Assembly (NCBI RefSeq): GCF_000499845.2
Contig: NC_023749.2
Coordinates: 19,039,138 to 19,103,137, forward strand
Reading direction: 5' to 3'
DNA: 64,000 nt
Source of the DNA: Phaseolus vulgaris
Lineage: Eukaryota; Streptophyta; Magnoliopsida; Fabales; Fabaceae
Below are positions 32,746 through 44,010 of the stretch, piece after piece. A model generated the notes under the pieces. It saw only the letters and a program-made list of their open reading frames with translations, searched no databases and was not told where the DNA came from. The first letter of the stretch is position 1. Each line of letters begins with the position of its first letter. The translations under genes and the position numbers were made by a program.

Positions 32746-34312
32746 TTTTTTTAAAATAATTATTAAAATAAAATATATTAAATTATAAAAATTTATTTGA
32801 AGTAATTATAAACTAATACTTTTTATAATTTTATTGTGGTCAAATCTTTTTTATTTTGTTGATGATTTTTTTATTATGAGTAATTATTTAAATTTAAAAA
32901 AGTAGTTATTTAAAAAGTAAAATTTGTAAGAAATTGTGTATATCTTCTTTATATATTATCATAGATTACGCTTTTAAACGAAAAATTTATAAGTTTTAAA
33001 TATTTTTACAAAATTGAACTTAACATATAATTAAGTATTTACACTGAACAAGTAAAAACGTCAATAATATAACCTTTAAAATCATCATCACCACAAAAGT
33101 CAACAATATTACATACATAACAATATACAATATAAAAACTTTTATGTGTTCAGTCTATATAAATATAAATTGTAAATTTTACCAAAAAAAAAGACTATGC
33201 AAGATTGATAAAAGGTACACTACTATTCTCCTTACCAAGCTATGAAGAAAAAATGAATATGAGAAGCAGATTTTGTTGAAAAGTTCTTCGTAGTTTGGTA
33301 AGGTGGGTGGTTTAATTATTGAACCTTTTAGGTTCAGAAGGAGCAAACACCGTGGTTCACGAGAAGAATTAGATTCACCTAAAATAAGTTTATATATTTT
33401 GGAACATAGTTATCGATTGTATTTAATCATTGAAATTGTTATAGTTTGAAACCATAAAATAGGTTTAACCACTCAAATTGAGTTCTCTGTTATTTAATAT
33501 AATTTATGAGAGATTATATTTATGTCTTATACTGTTATACTAAATATACTAAATAATATTTATATTTTTTCTAATTTTAAAATAGATATTTATCTATAAG
33601 ATTCTTATCTTCTTTAAATTTTTTTAATAGATGATATCCACTTCATTTATATTTAATAAAGTGACGCTTTTCTTCCTTATTTATTTAAAATATCATATTA
33701 CAAAAATCTAAATAAATAACTTACGAAAATAAATAAAAAAAAGATATTTTATAAACAAATAATTGAATAATTTAATTATTATATTATAAAAATATCATAA
33801 AAATAGTCTAACTTGTATTAAATTATTAACTTTCATAACATAAATTGTATAAATTGTATATGGTTGTGATTCACCAATATTTAAATGATATAGATGTTTG
33901 GCCCTTTTTTTTCTTATAAAAAGCGATAAAAGTCACTATAAAAAATTGATTTTTTATTTTTTTTGTTTTATTATTTTATTAGCTGACCTATCATGAAAAC
34001 AAATGAGTTGACTTTTTCAAATTACTCATAAAATTGTGTCAACTAAAACTAACCCTATTTTTTAGTACGTGAGTTTGTATTATTGAAATAAATGTACGTG
34101 CGTAAATTACGAAGTTATTTTTTTAAAAAAATTATTAACACGTATAAGTTTACTCTTTTCTGTTTAAGCTATACTTTTTTATTTTAAATAAGTGAATATT
34201 AAAAAAACTCTTTTTTTTCTTGTACTGGATATTCTTCTATCACATCCTAAAACTATTAAAACCTAATTTACAATTTAATAAATATTGATAGCACATTATT
34301 ATTTGACACATT

Positions 34313-34316
<4 letters not shown>

Positions 34317-34354
<38 letters not shown>
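34317..34354. repeat. (AT)n microsatellite
   Basis: Uninterrupted AT dinucleotides over about 38 bases, just outside the inverted-repeat element. Confidence 0.95.
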
Positions 34355-34356
<2 letters not shown>

Positions 34357-34388
34357 CAAAATGAAATTTACTTTAGTGTTAAAATAAA

Positions 34389-35627
34389 AAATTAGTGTAA
34401 TTTAAAATTATTATTACGATTTGGGAAATTTTTTTATTTATTATCTATTTGGATTAAGTTGTGGGTAGGGGATCGATTTTAAGAAAAAAGTTCTTAAAAG
34501 AGAAACAATTTGAATAGAATAATGAAGTTTTATCTATGGTGTATAAATTTTTTTACGGGTTGTGTAGAATTTGTCTGTCATTTGCAAACCTTTCCTTAAT
34601 TATGTTAATTAAAATTGTGTTAAGGTAACACAACTTCAATGTAGAATAATATAACTAAAGTTGTGTCACTTATACACAAATTTAGTTTTGAATTCTTGTT
34701 ATATTTTAAAAAAAAAAATTAGGTTAAGCCTTTTTTTAAAAAAAAAATCTAGAATTGGTTTTAATTTATTGGTTTTTAGAGTTTATAGTTGATGATTTGA
34801 AGACACTATGATTAGATTTTTTTAAAATATATATTATTTATGTAATTATGTTGTATTTCTTATTGTTTGAATAAAGAAATTTGTATTATTAAATTTAGCG
34901 AAACAAGAATAATAAAATAACGAACATTCATATAAATATTGATTGTTTTGATTACATAAATGAAAAAATATTTTCTATGGGAGGAAGTATCACATGGTGC
35001 TCTCCTTCTCAACCTTTATGGTCATCATGGGGGTGTAGGTTTGGTTTGTTGTAGACTATGGTCAGTAGGTTCCGATTGGTTTTGGTCAGGTGGTAGATTA
35101 TCAAACCCATATGAAGGCAACGACGGACAATAACAATGCAATGATGAAAGCAGATGATATGCTAATGGAGGTGTCATAGTGGAAGTAGCAAATATGTTCG
35201 ACGTCGCAAACATGTTTTGGTGTGATGCAATATGTTGGACGTTGCAGAAATCATAAACTTTATAAACCAATAACTAAAATCAATTCTTGATGTTTTTTTT
35301 AAAAAAAAGCTTAACCTACTTCTTTCCTTTTTTAAAAAATAAAAAAGCTAAACTGAAGTTGTACATAAATGACAAAACTTCAGTTGTATTATTTTATATT
35401 GAAGGTGTCACGTTGCACGACTTTAATTAACATAATTAAACAAAGTGACACATAACTTCAACACAACTCATAAAAATCATACATCATCAACATAATTTCA
35501 TATTTTTGTACAAATCGTTTCTCACTTTGATGACTTCTCTCTTAATATCGTTTCTCTTAGTCTTAACCCAAATAGATAATAAAAAAAAATATAAATTAAT
35601 AATAATGATTTCAAATTACACCAATTT
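34389..35627. mobile_element. Element with long terminal inverted repeats (MULE-like or foldback)
   Basis: About 400 bp at the left (34389-34790) is the imperfect reverse complement of the right end (35270-35627): AAATTAGTGTAATTTAAAAT pairs with the complement of 35608-35627, and TTATTATCTATTTGG-type, ATTATGTTAATTAAA and TTAAGC(T/C)TTTTTTTAAAAAAA blocks recur in the same order. No transposase is seen; the frame 35025-35270 in the middle is unrecognised. No clear target duplication could be assigned. Motifs such as AAGTTGTGTCAC recur at 50220-50545 and 53715-53845. Confidence 0.7.
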
Positions 35628-36429
35628 CGTAGTTTGACCTTTGGTCATAAATAATCCATATATAAAGAATGAATTCATCTATTTAACACGACTCAGCATA
35701 TTCACTCACTTATAAAGTCAAGAAGATGTAAAAAATGAAGGAATGAAATGAGTTTTTTTAATAAACTAAAGAGTAAAATAAGGCAGAATCACCAGCAAGT
35801 TATGAACTGAAATGGTATTCCCTGGTTTTCAATAAATGGGCAAACAAGTTTTGGAAGACATTTTTACATTCAGAAACCGGGCATAGCATTATCAGAATCT
35901 GACCCTATAAAGCACCTCACACAAACACTCGACTTCCACCATAGCAAGAACAGTGAGTTATCATATTAATCCTTCTTTTCATCAAGTGCCACAGAGCTGC
36001 CACATTAACATCTCTTTCCTTAAGGCAGAAGTCTCTTATAATATGAACGATTCAATAAGATTTTATTTTAATGACAACATGATTTTTATCAAAGAGAAAC
36101 CACATATACATGTGTTTGGTTCCATCCCATGTCACCTGTGTCGGACCCAGGGACGAAGCCACTTGAGGGACACACTTTTCAAACTTTTATCAATGTAATA
36201 TGATTAGTATTTTCTCCATAATAGCATGGTTTAAGATAGGAAATTGAATGCAACAGGGTTCATACAATATGTTACAGCATAGAGTGAGGAAATCCCTGTT
36301 TGCCGCACCATGGCACTGACAGAAACAGTTAATAACTGTTTTTCCCTCGGACCTCACAACACAACTAGTGACTGTGAAGCAAATGAAGTGAGGTGAGTCA
36401 GAGATTGATGTTGAAGCAAAAGAAGAAGC
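35628..36429. other. Intergenic DNA upstream of the ERF gene
   Basis: No confident gene. The 81-residue frame at 35953-36198 has no domain. This is the distal promoter region of the ERF gene. Confidence 0.5.
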
Positions 36430-36444
36430 GCGTGGGACCCACGC
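36430..36444. promoter_or_regulatory. Palindromic TCP-type site in ERF promoter
   Basis: GCGTGGGACCCACGC is a perfect inverted repeat around a central A. It contains GGACCCAC and, on the other strand, GGTCCCAC, both fitting the class I TCP consensus GGNCCCAC. It lies 79 bases upstream of the TATA box. Confidence 0.55.
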
Positions 36445-36522
36445 AAGCCAACCACTGACTGTCCAACTTTTCCTGCATTAACTTGAAAAAGTTTGATTTC
36501 AACCCCTTTCTGCTTTCTCCCA

Positions 36523-36528
36523 TATAAA
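36523..36528 (+). promoter_or_regulatory. TATA box of ERF gene
   Basis: TATAAA in the context CCATATAAACCCCC, 266 bases before the ATG, followed about 35 bases later by a CT-rich leader, which is typical of plant core promoters. Confidence 0.7.
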
Positions 36529-36561
36529 CCCCCTTCACTCCTCTGCTTTTGCCACTTGCTG

Positions 36562-36592
36562 TCTCCTCTCTCTCTCTCTCTCTCACTCTCTC
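36562..36592 (+). repeat. CT-rich microsatellite in ERF 5' leader
   Basis: (CT)n with one TCAC interruption just downstream of the expected start of transcription; length polymorphism is likely. Such tracts often occur in plant 5' leaders. Confidence 0.8.
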
Positions 36593-36674
36593 AACTCAAA
36601 CCTTCACACCCATCATCAGACACTATTCCACTCTCTATTTGCTTATTTGTTGATTACACACAACACATTTTCAC

Positions 36675-36728
36675 ATGGGTCTTTCCAAAACTACCACCTT
36701 TGCCATCCGATTCTGTTTTGTATTCTGA
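36675..36728 (+). CDS. Upstream ORF in ERF leader, 17 codons
   Basis: ATG at 36675, TGA at 36726-36728, 60 bases before the main ATG. The context is CACATGG, with G at +4 but C at -3, so initiation is probably of moderate strength. It could lower translation of the ERF protein. Whether the peptide is conserved is unknown. Confidence 0.45.
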   Translation: MGLSKTTTFAIRFCFVF

Positions 36729-36788
36729 TCGGAGATTAATTAATCACAGCCAATACTCTCAAATTCTGTCTTTTAATTGGTGGTGGTC

Positions 36789-38039
36789 ATGGCGTATAAC
36801 AGTGGAATGTCCAGCAAGGAGGGTGCTGAAGAGACCCAGCAGCACAAAGTGTTTGGTGAAAGTGAAGGCCAAGATTCGGAGAAAGAGAAGAGAAAGGGTG
36901 TGGATTTGAGCTCAGGGAGGAGACAATGGAAGCCAGTTTTTGATGATGCTTCTATCTCAGAAAGGCCTCTCAAGAAAATCCGCAGCCCCGAACGCCAAAA
37001 TCCCAATCAACAACCTTCTTCATCATCCTCCTCTATGCTCTCTCTCCAACCTCCTTCATCAAGAATAGTGTTTCCTTTTGCTTTTGAAGGCTCTCAACAC
37101 CCAATGCCATCATTCCCACACTCATTTGGAACCCCAAACTTGCCTCTTTTTCGTCCCCCTCTTCAGCCAACGCAACAAATGATATCGTTTGGATCCCAAC
37201 AGAACATGGGGTATCCACCATTCCTATGCCCAGATTCCACCATATCAAACCAACCACAGCTCCAACAGCAGCAGCAGCAGCAGCAGCTTCTTCAGTATTG
37301 GAATGACGCACTCAATTTGAGTCCAAGAGGGAGGATGATGATGATGATGAACCGGTCAGGGCATGAAGGGAGACCAATGTTAAGGCCTCAAGGACAGCCT
37401 TTGAATGCCACCAAGCTCTATAGGGGAGTAAGGCAACGCCATTGGGGCAAATGGGTTGCTGAAATTCGTCTCCCTCGCAATAGAACTCGTCTCTGGCTTG
37501 GAACCTTCGACACTGCTGAAGATGCTGCTATGGCTTATGATCGTGAAGCCTTTAAGCTTAGAGGAGAAAATGCTAAGCTCAATTTCCCTGAACTCTTCCT
37601 TAACAAAGGTAAAGTAGAACCATCCCCACCTGCTCCTGCTTCTTCTTCCAACGAAGGTTCAACATCAACATCAAGCCAGAACACAAAGCAACCTGAGCCA
37701 GTTCCAGAAGAGACCAACACTGAGAGTGAGGACGTGCCACCAACTGAGACATTAGCAGAAGAGAATGCTGAAACCGAGGAAGGAGTTTCACAGCCTCAGG
37801 AATTGGTTTGGGGAGAGTGGTTCAATACAATTCCTGCAGGTTGGGGTCCGGGAAGTCCCGTGTGGGATGATTTAGACCCCAACAACAATCTTCTTTTGCA
37901 TTCACAACTTCCCTTTGTGAATCCACCTCATCAAGAGTTCCGTCATGAAGCCGGTGCTGCTTCTCAGACACAACAAGATAACAACAACACAGAACCAGGT
38001 TCTTCCTCTCCCTCTTGTCCCATGAGGCCCTTCTTCTGA
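36789..38039 (+). CDS. AP2/ERF transcription factor, ERF053/ERF054-like (DREB A-6)
   Basis: Single exon, 416 residues. One AP2 domain at about 211-267 ([17 protein letters not shown], then [20 protein letters not shown] and a RG-NAKLNFP end). Trp residues in HWGKW and RLWLG and the RGVRQR strand are the DNA-contact features. Val in WVAEIR and Leu after EIR fit the DREB A-6 (group I) branch that includes ERF053/054 and RAP2.4, nuclear factors of drought, salt, wounding and regeneration responses. N-terminal basic stretches (residues about 28-35 and near PLKKIR) may serve nuclear import. Low-complexity runs: Ser, Gln8 (159-166), Met5 (183-187). The C-terminus is acidic with a conserved-looking [20 protein letters not shown] motif, likely activating. 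The start at MAYNSG is the first ATG of the frame. Target: DRE/GCC-like sites (family knowledge). Confidence 0.93.
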   Translation: MAYNSGMSSKEGAEETQQHKVFGESEGQDSEKEKRKGVDLSSGRRQWKPVFDDASISERPLKKIRSPERQNPNQQPSSSSSSMLSLQPPSSRIVFPFAFEGSQHPMPSFPHSFGTPNLPLFRPPLQPTQQMISFGSQQNMGYPPFLCPDSTISNQPQLQQQQQQQQLLQYWNDALNLSPRGRMMMMMNRSGHEGRPMLRPQGQPLNATKLYRGVRQRHWGKWVAEIRLPRNRTRLWLGTFDTAEDAAMAYDREAFKLRGENAKLNFPELFLNKGKVEPSPPAPASSSNEGSTSTSSQNTKQPEPVPEETNTESEDVPPTETLAEENAETEEGVSQPQELVWGEWFNTIPAGWGPGSPVWDDLDPNNNLLLHSQLPFVNPPHQEFRHEAGAASQTQQDNNNTEPGSSSPSCPMRPFF

Positions 38040-41000
38040 ATGGTTAAGATTAAAATTCATGTCTAATATTAGAATCAGCATTAGAATCTCTTTGATTACT
38101 CCTTCTTTTGGATAGTGTTTGGAGAACTATTATAAAGTCTCATATTGAACAATTAAAGAAACTTTTTAAACCATACACCTCTCTTGCTTGATTCAGTTAA
38201 CATTCACTTCGAATTGAGTCAGTTCGAAATCTCCTGCAGTTAGAGATTCCCATTAGTTTTCTTTCTTCTCCTGAACTGATAACTACAACCCCATCAGATA
38301 TTCTATCTTGGTCGGTTACTGAAGCTTCGCCACATTCACATATGAGGACAAAATTGATAACCCCACCCCACCAACTTTATTTTGTTCTTACTGGTTGCTG
38401 ATATTTTGAACAGCAACCTTTGAATCATAGATGTTTGAGGCATACAATTTTCATTTCCAGGAAACTTCTGCTTTGATTAGGCTTCATATTTTAAATGGCC
38501 TTTCAGCTTCAGACTCGTACCTTGTTCCTAGTGTTATAGTTTTTCTGATTTTGGGTTTCTTAATATCATTATTCTCTTTGCTCTTTTGTACTATTTGTTG
38601 CTTTTAACTATGCATGACCAAGAAGGAAACGTTTTTGTGATTTCCTTTTTAATGGTTCTTAGTTTATTCTTCAGCTTGTCCAGTTCATAGATAATTGGTG
38701 TAATGTTATGCCGACTTTATCGCCACACCTTCAACTCTTTCTTCTTTGGATTATATTATTTTATCTTATGTATGCTATCAAATTATTTAGTTATAATTTT
38801 ATATTTTTAATTTATTAATTTATTGTATTAAGATTAAAGTAATATGTTTTATAAATAAAGTTAATAAAAATCAGTCTGCAGATACTATATTGTCGGATCA
38901 TAAATAAGTCATTTAAATTCAAGTAACCATCTTATCAAAATTGTTTATACAAATAAGAATAAAAATAAGAAAAACCTACTCTTCCTATGAACATCCATGT
39001 TATGTTACTATTATAGTTTGGATTTGCCTTCATATTCATTCATAAAATAAATATAGTAATTATGTTATTCCCAATAGTGGACTAGTAAAAAAAGTTATTT
39101 TAATTTAATGATGTTAATTAAAAGTTGTTAAAATATCTAATTAAATCATTATTGTTTTACAAATTCATATATTAGATTAATCTATATTATAAAAAGATAT
39201 GTATGTATTTTATATATTTTATAGTTTTTTAAATAAAAATATTTTAAAGTGATTATAATTTCGGTCTTTAAGTTTTATAATATACGAAGAAAATAAAAAA
39301 TTTGAACTTACGGCTTCGTTTTAAATATTTAAATCTATCGCTATTAACCTAATCATAGTACTTATATTAGGTCATTATTTTTTTATTTAGAGACTAATAT
39401 TTAATTAAAGATAATGATGTATAGTATAATAACTGACAAGAATCTAACTAGAAAGAAATTTGGGGTTTCAATGCTTTGGTCAATTTTTCTATTTGTCTTT
39501 TGATGGTTAGGACGGTGATGGTGGTGAAGGTAGGTATCTTAAAAAGGTTTTGAGAGCAATGAATATTGTAAACAAAAGCTATTTATGGACACCAAAATTA
39601 ATCTATATCTAGTATCCAGGGGTGAACATATTAAATATTAAATAGATGCATGTGTATAAAAATAGGAGATTCCAATTTGAAAACAAACCAAGATTGGGTT
39701 GTGCCATACAATTGTCAACCTATTTTCTGAATTTCTTTAAATAGATAAAGTAAAATTATAAAATATATGTAACTTGTTAAAGAGAAAGTAAAAAATGTTA
39801 CTTAATGTTTTATCTTTTTTTTTCTCGGTTGAAGTAGTGATGTTGTTGTTTTTTTATGGGTTTTTTTTAATTATCATTACAATAATCTAAGTATGTACCT
39901 TCAAGAAAACAATTTGCTCAAAGTCTTGGCAGTTTGTTGATTAGGCAAAGTTTAAGATTTTGTTGCACTTAAAACCTTTATAATTGTCAACTTTAAATAC
40001 ATTTAATCGTTATTAATCAATAAAAAAATTGGAAAATATTGTTTCCTAGTGAAAGTTCATTGATAAATGATAATAAAATTATATTCAATCAACCTAAATA
40101 TATATTCATTTTTAATAATCTATTAATGAGTTTTCCTAACTAAAAATTGGTTATGAAACTTTAAACTATAAATACTAAACAAGTATACAAGTTACAAATT
40201 GTAAGTTGCAAAAAGTCAAATTTCATAAGAAGAAACATTATGGAAAGATGAGAATGAAAGGTGCATGATGATTACAAGACTTGCAAAAGGTAATATAGGA
40301 TTATCTAGATCATGAAGGTTAGTTTTGGTGTAAATTATAAGTAGGTTTTGATGCATATTCTATTATGTTTGGAAGAGGTGACTATCATTTTGAAGCTTAG
40401 ACAAGTTAGTTCTAACTTTGTTTGATTTTGTTCTTATAATTTTTTGAAGTTTATAATAATCCAATGGAATAGAATATCACATGCGTGATTGTGACATTTG
40501 TACAATGGTTGAAATATCTCTAAAGCATTCTCTTTAATTATTATTTTATTTTTTTTGCATTCTCTTTAATTATTATTTTATTCTTTACTTAAAAAGAAGT
40601 ATATAAGTTATTTTTTACCATTTTTTATTTTTTTAAACTTAGAAGTGCAAATACTTTTAATTGTCACTTTCCACAATAATAATAATAATAATAATGAGGA
40701 AGGTGAACATAAAGAATAACTTTCGTATAATATTATATAAGATAAAAATTTCCTTATAAGGTACCTTCACATATAATATAATGAAGAATATTAAAAGATT
40801 TCTTTCCCCAAACTACTACACAAAGACCAAAAACAAAGAATATAGATTTACAAGCATTTTTCAAGAATGTAAAATTCAAGTTGTGTATTAAGATATGTTC
40901 TTTACATTCATTTTTTATTTTGTTTTATATTTATAATTACTCAAGAATACAACCGTTGTTGAGCAATTTTCATCTTGACATTATTAAATAATTCAAATAT

Positions 41001-42125
41001 TAGTTTCCTTCAATCTATGTTATCAATAATAACTTGATTATTCTTTTTTAAGTCTATATGAAAGATTGTGCTTTCTTTTATTCTTGTGGTCAATATAAAA
41101 ATATGAAAAAAACAATATAAAAATATAAACAAAAATAAGTACAAAATATCACAAATAATATATAATAGAAATGAGATTAATCATGTGCAGCGTTTCCTTT
41201 CCTTTATTAACTATGTTATTAGGATCATTATTAGATTGTTTGGTCTTATTATAGAAGGTTTTATTTTAAAATCATACAAAAATGTTAAAGATAAAGGATA
41301 TGAACAACTCTGCATGAAAGTTTTTTAATAAATATCAATAACTCATTAATCACACTATTAAGGGCAAAGTTCTGAACTAAATAAACAACTAGTAAACAGA
41401 ATGCATTAAAGTTTTGAAAATAATTACTATTTACATTACAAGCCAATAAAATTGAAGAATATAAAGGTCAATTAAACACTAATATGAGAATATTAGACAA
41501 ATTAGCATCCATTGTAGAGAAATGCAATTATATAACAAGTGTCTCGAAGTTTATTGATCAATACTTATAGGCTTGTATGTTAAAGTTGGCTTCTAGCTTT
41601 GATTTACCTTTCAAGCGGGTTTCATCCAAAAGGCTTTTTGCTAAGATGACCCATCTTTAAGGTTTCTCCTTATATTTTCATTGATTAACACAGTGTGTTT
41701 GTGTTGTCTCTTAGGATGTTTTCATAAACAAAAATCTTTTAATGTATTCAAATTTTTGGTCCATCTAAGGACTTGTCTTATGCTCGAGACATTAAAATAG
41801 CCAAGGGTAACCCAACTTTTGTCTTGTATTTATTATTATTTCCTTTTTTATCCTAAATAGAAGCATATATTTATTATTTCTTGTATTTTATTATTATTTC
41901 CTTTTTTTATCATTTAATCAACATATACTAAATTTCTATCCACTAGTGACATTTTCATATGGTTGATTTGTGTTATGGTTAATGGTATTTGGGTTGATAG
42001 TTAAGAGGAGGCTAAAAGTAACATGTCCAATGATAGAGAAGGACGGTTTCTTCCTACACCTACATATGTTTTCTCTCACCTCTATAATTTTTTTATTTCC
42101 AAAAATATCTCTCTGTAATATTTTA
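38040..42125. other. AT-rich intergenic region downstream of the ERF gene
   Basis: The first 600 bp (to about 38650) probably hold the 3' UTR; no clear poly-A signal was assigned. The rest has no recognisable gene. Small tandem duplications occur near 40527-40593 (GCATTCTCTTTAATTATTAT twice) and an AAT microsatellite at about 40675-40695. Confidence 0.55.
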
Positions 42126-42304
42126 GATTACGTAATCCAGAAGTCTTTTTTTAAATTCGTAATTAGCTTCTGGATTACATAATCCGGAAGCTTTTTTCAG
42201 ATGCATGATTAGTTTTTGGATTACATAATCTGAAAGACTTTTTAGCTTCCGGATTATGTAATCTGAAAGTCTTTTTTCAAATGTGTGTCCGGATTACATA
42301 ATCC
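42126..42304. repeat. Array of palindromic GGATTACATAATCC motifs
   Basis: Five copies of a 12-14 bp palindrome, at 42126, 42172, 42218, 42251 and 42291, spaced 33-46 bases. CTTCCGG/CCGGAAGC and AAAGTCTTTTTT-type sequence lies between. Each copy can form a hairpin or bind a dimer. The sequence after the array (42305-42490) may belong to the same element; a 71-residue frame there has no known domain. Confidence 0.8.
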
Positions 42305-42490
42305 GAAAGCCACTCTATTGGGTGACACAAGAAAGATAAAAGGGTATTTTCATGTTTTAAATGAGGATGGCAGAAGAACATATGGAGGTGCAGGAAGAAA
42401 CAGTAATAGAGAAGCTGCATATGGGCCCAACAATGAATGGCGTTATTACGGCCCAAATTCGTTGGTTTCTATAAAAATCTTTATAGATCC

Positions 42491-43110
42491 AGACTTTTGA
42501 ACATTGATGAGTATTAATATTAACCTTGGTTAACGTTACTCCCTCTTCTGTTTCATATCTTATGTCTTGTATTTTTGTAAGAATTAATAAATAAATAAAT
42601 TTAATTTTAATAAAATATATGCATAATATTTTTTCATCTCACAGTAAATATATGTATAAATTATTTAAAGGCGTGATGATATAGTAGTTTATAAAAGAGT
42701 AATTAAATTGATATAGCCTATGTTTGCGTGAAGATGACTTAGATGGGGCAAAGCCATAAAGGCTTTTAAAAAGTGGTAGAAATTAGTTAGCTGTTAGAAG
42801 ACTAAATAAGTCTTGAAATACATCCAAATTGTAATTTGGAAAGTTGGGAGCGAGTTGGGTCTTTCAAAAGTGAAGTCTATATTTCATATTCTATGGTTTT
42901 TAAGGGAGTAATGAGAATCTTGGAGGTTCTCTAATCTATGGTTGGTGGAAGCATATGGTTTACTACAATATGTTTTTTAGTTGGTATTTTTGGTATTCTA
43001 AAAAATTTGTAGGGTTTTGTTCTGGTCACTTAGGAGAAGGACTTTGAGTTATAGAAGGGTTTTAGATGATAAAAAAATGATAAGATCAAATTGGGGAGTT
43101 GTGGATGTTC
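42491..43110. other. Intergenic DNA
   Basis: No recognisable gene, RNA or element end. Confidence 0.5.
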
Positions 43111-43401
43111 TTAAGGTTGAGTTAGGCTTAAAATATATTTTTTAATATGGTATCAGAGCCATTTAGAGCCTATTTTAGTGAGTATTTGTTGGGTTTATCA
43201 GGTCACCTGCTTTTGGGTCGCTATCAGATCACCCATAATACATTCCACGCACGAGTTGGAGGATCTGAACGTGAGGGAGTGTGTTGGAGATCTCAAATCG
43301 ACTAAAAATAAGAACATTTTATAATATATAAGTAGGCGCAAACATCATCTTATAAGTCAATTTGATAAGGTTGAGTTAGGCTTAAAGTACACTTCTTAAC
43401 C
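43111..43401 (+). mobile_element. TRIM element (short non-coding LTR retrotransposon), 5' LTR truncated
   Basis: A primer-binding site TGGTATCAGAGCC (initiator Met-tRNA type) lies at 43148-43160. About 120 bases later comes a purine-rich GTGAGGGAGTG just before an LTR starting TGTTGGAGATCTCAAATCG at 43282 and ending near 43401. The last 37 bases of the same LTR (AAGGTTGAGTTAGGCTTAAA...) precede the primer-binding site at 43111-43147, so the 5' LTR is truncated. No coding region; dependent on other elements. Confidence 0.8.
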
Positions 43402-43569
43402 TTAGTGTTTTCTAATAGGTTTCTCCTTGAAGGATCAAACATGTTATACATCCAGTTACAATCCATTTCTCTGCAAGTTCATCATAAAAAGTATAAGCTA
43501 ATATACAACACGGAGCAAACATTTTGAACTTGTTTTCAAAACATTAAATTATTTTCTAACTTAACAAGT

Positions 43570-44010
43570 CCATAATGACTTATATAAGACCTTACAACCA
43601 AAAATCTTACGATTGTAGTATGTACAACTGTTTTTCAAGAAGTCAAGTGGTTACATGATTATTTACAAAATATGAACTGTTTTTCAACCAGTGCCTATAA
43701 TCAATCTTCCTTGTGAGGTGATATAAAACCTCTCAACCAACTTGGTCTTACAACTTCATCGATGTACAATTGATTATGAAAAAGAAAAGTGGTTTTCAAC
43801 TCATTTTGAAGTGATGAGTTGATTTGGAACCAATATTTATAATGAAACACTATTGTGAAGTAATATAAAATCTCACAAACAACAATATCTTATGAATGTA
43901 ATGATTAACAACCATTTTGAAAAAGTTAAATGCATCTCAACTTATTATGAAAATATCAACTACATGTGAAGCAATTCAATTCATATACTATAATCATCAT
44001 GGAATGTTAT
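43570..44010 (+). repeat. Degenerate tandem repeat, period about 143 bp
   Basis: Three diverged units beginning near 43575, 43718 and 43860. Shared pieces are (G/T)ATATAA(A/G)A(C/T)CT(C/T)ACAA, a TGTACAA(C/T)TG(A/T)TT segment, AAGTGG/AAATGC and a TATAATCA/TATAATGA end. Confidence 0.6.

Larger units (their letters stand above)
31321..34388. other. Very AT-rich gene-free stretch
   Basis: About 3 kb of extremely AT-rich sequence with no open frame of note. It contains the tandem repeat at 32279-32745 and the AT microsatellite at 34317-34354. Confidence 0.7.

Noticed and set aside
36398..36586. Minus-strand frame rich in Arg/Glu upstream of the ERF gene
   Set aside because: The Arg/Glu run is the complement of the CT-rich leader; no independent support.
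36777..36788. Four-codon upstream extension of the ERF frame (non-ATG start)
   Set aside because: The first ATG of the frame is at 36789 and gives the expected MAYNSG start; there is no reason to invoke TTG initiation.
36773..37791. Several antisense frames across the ERF coding region
   Set aside because: Shadows of the real gene; no domain and no separate promoter signal.
42126..42304. CRISPR-like array
   Set aside because: Repeats are short plant palindromes with unequal spacers of related sequence; the context is eukaryotic and no cas genes exist.
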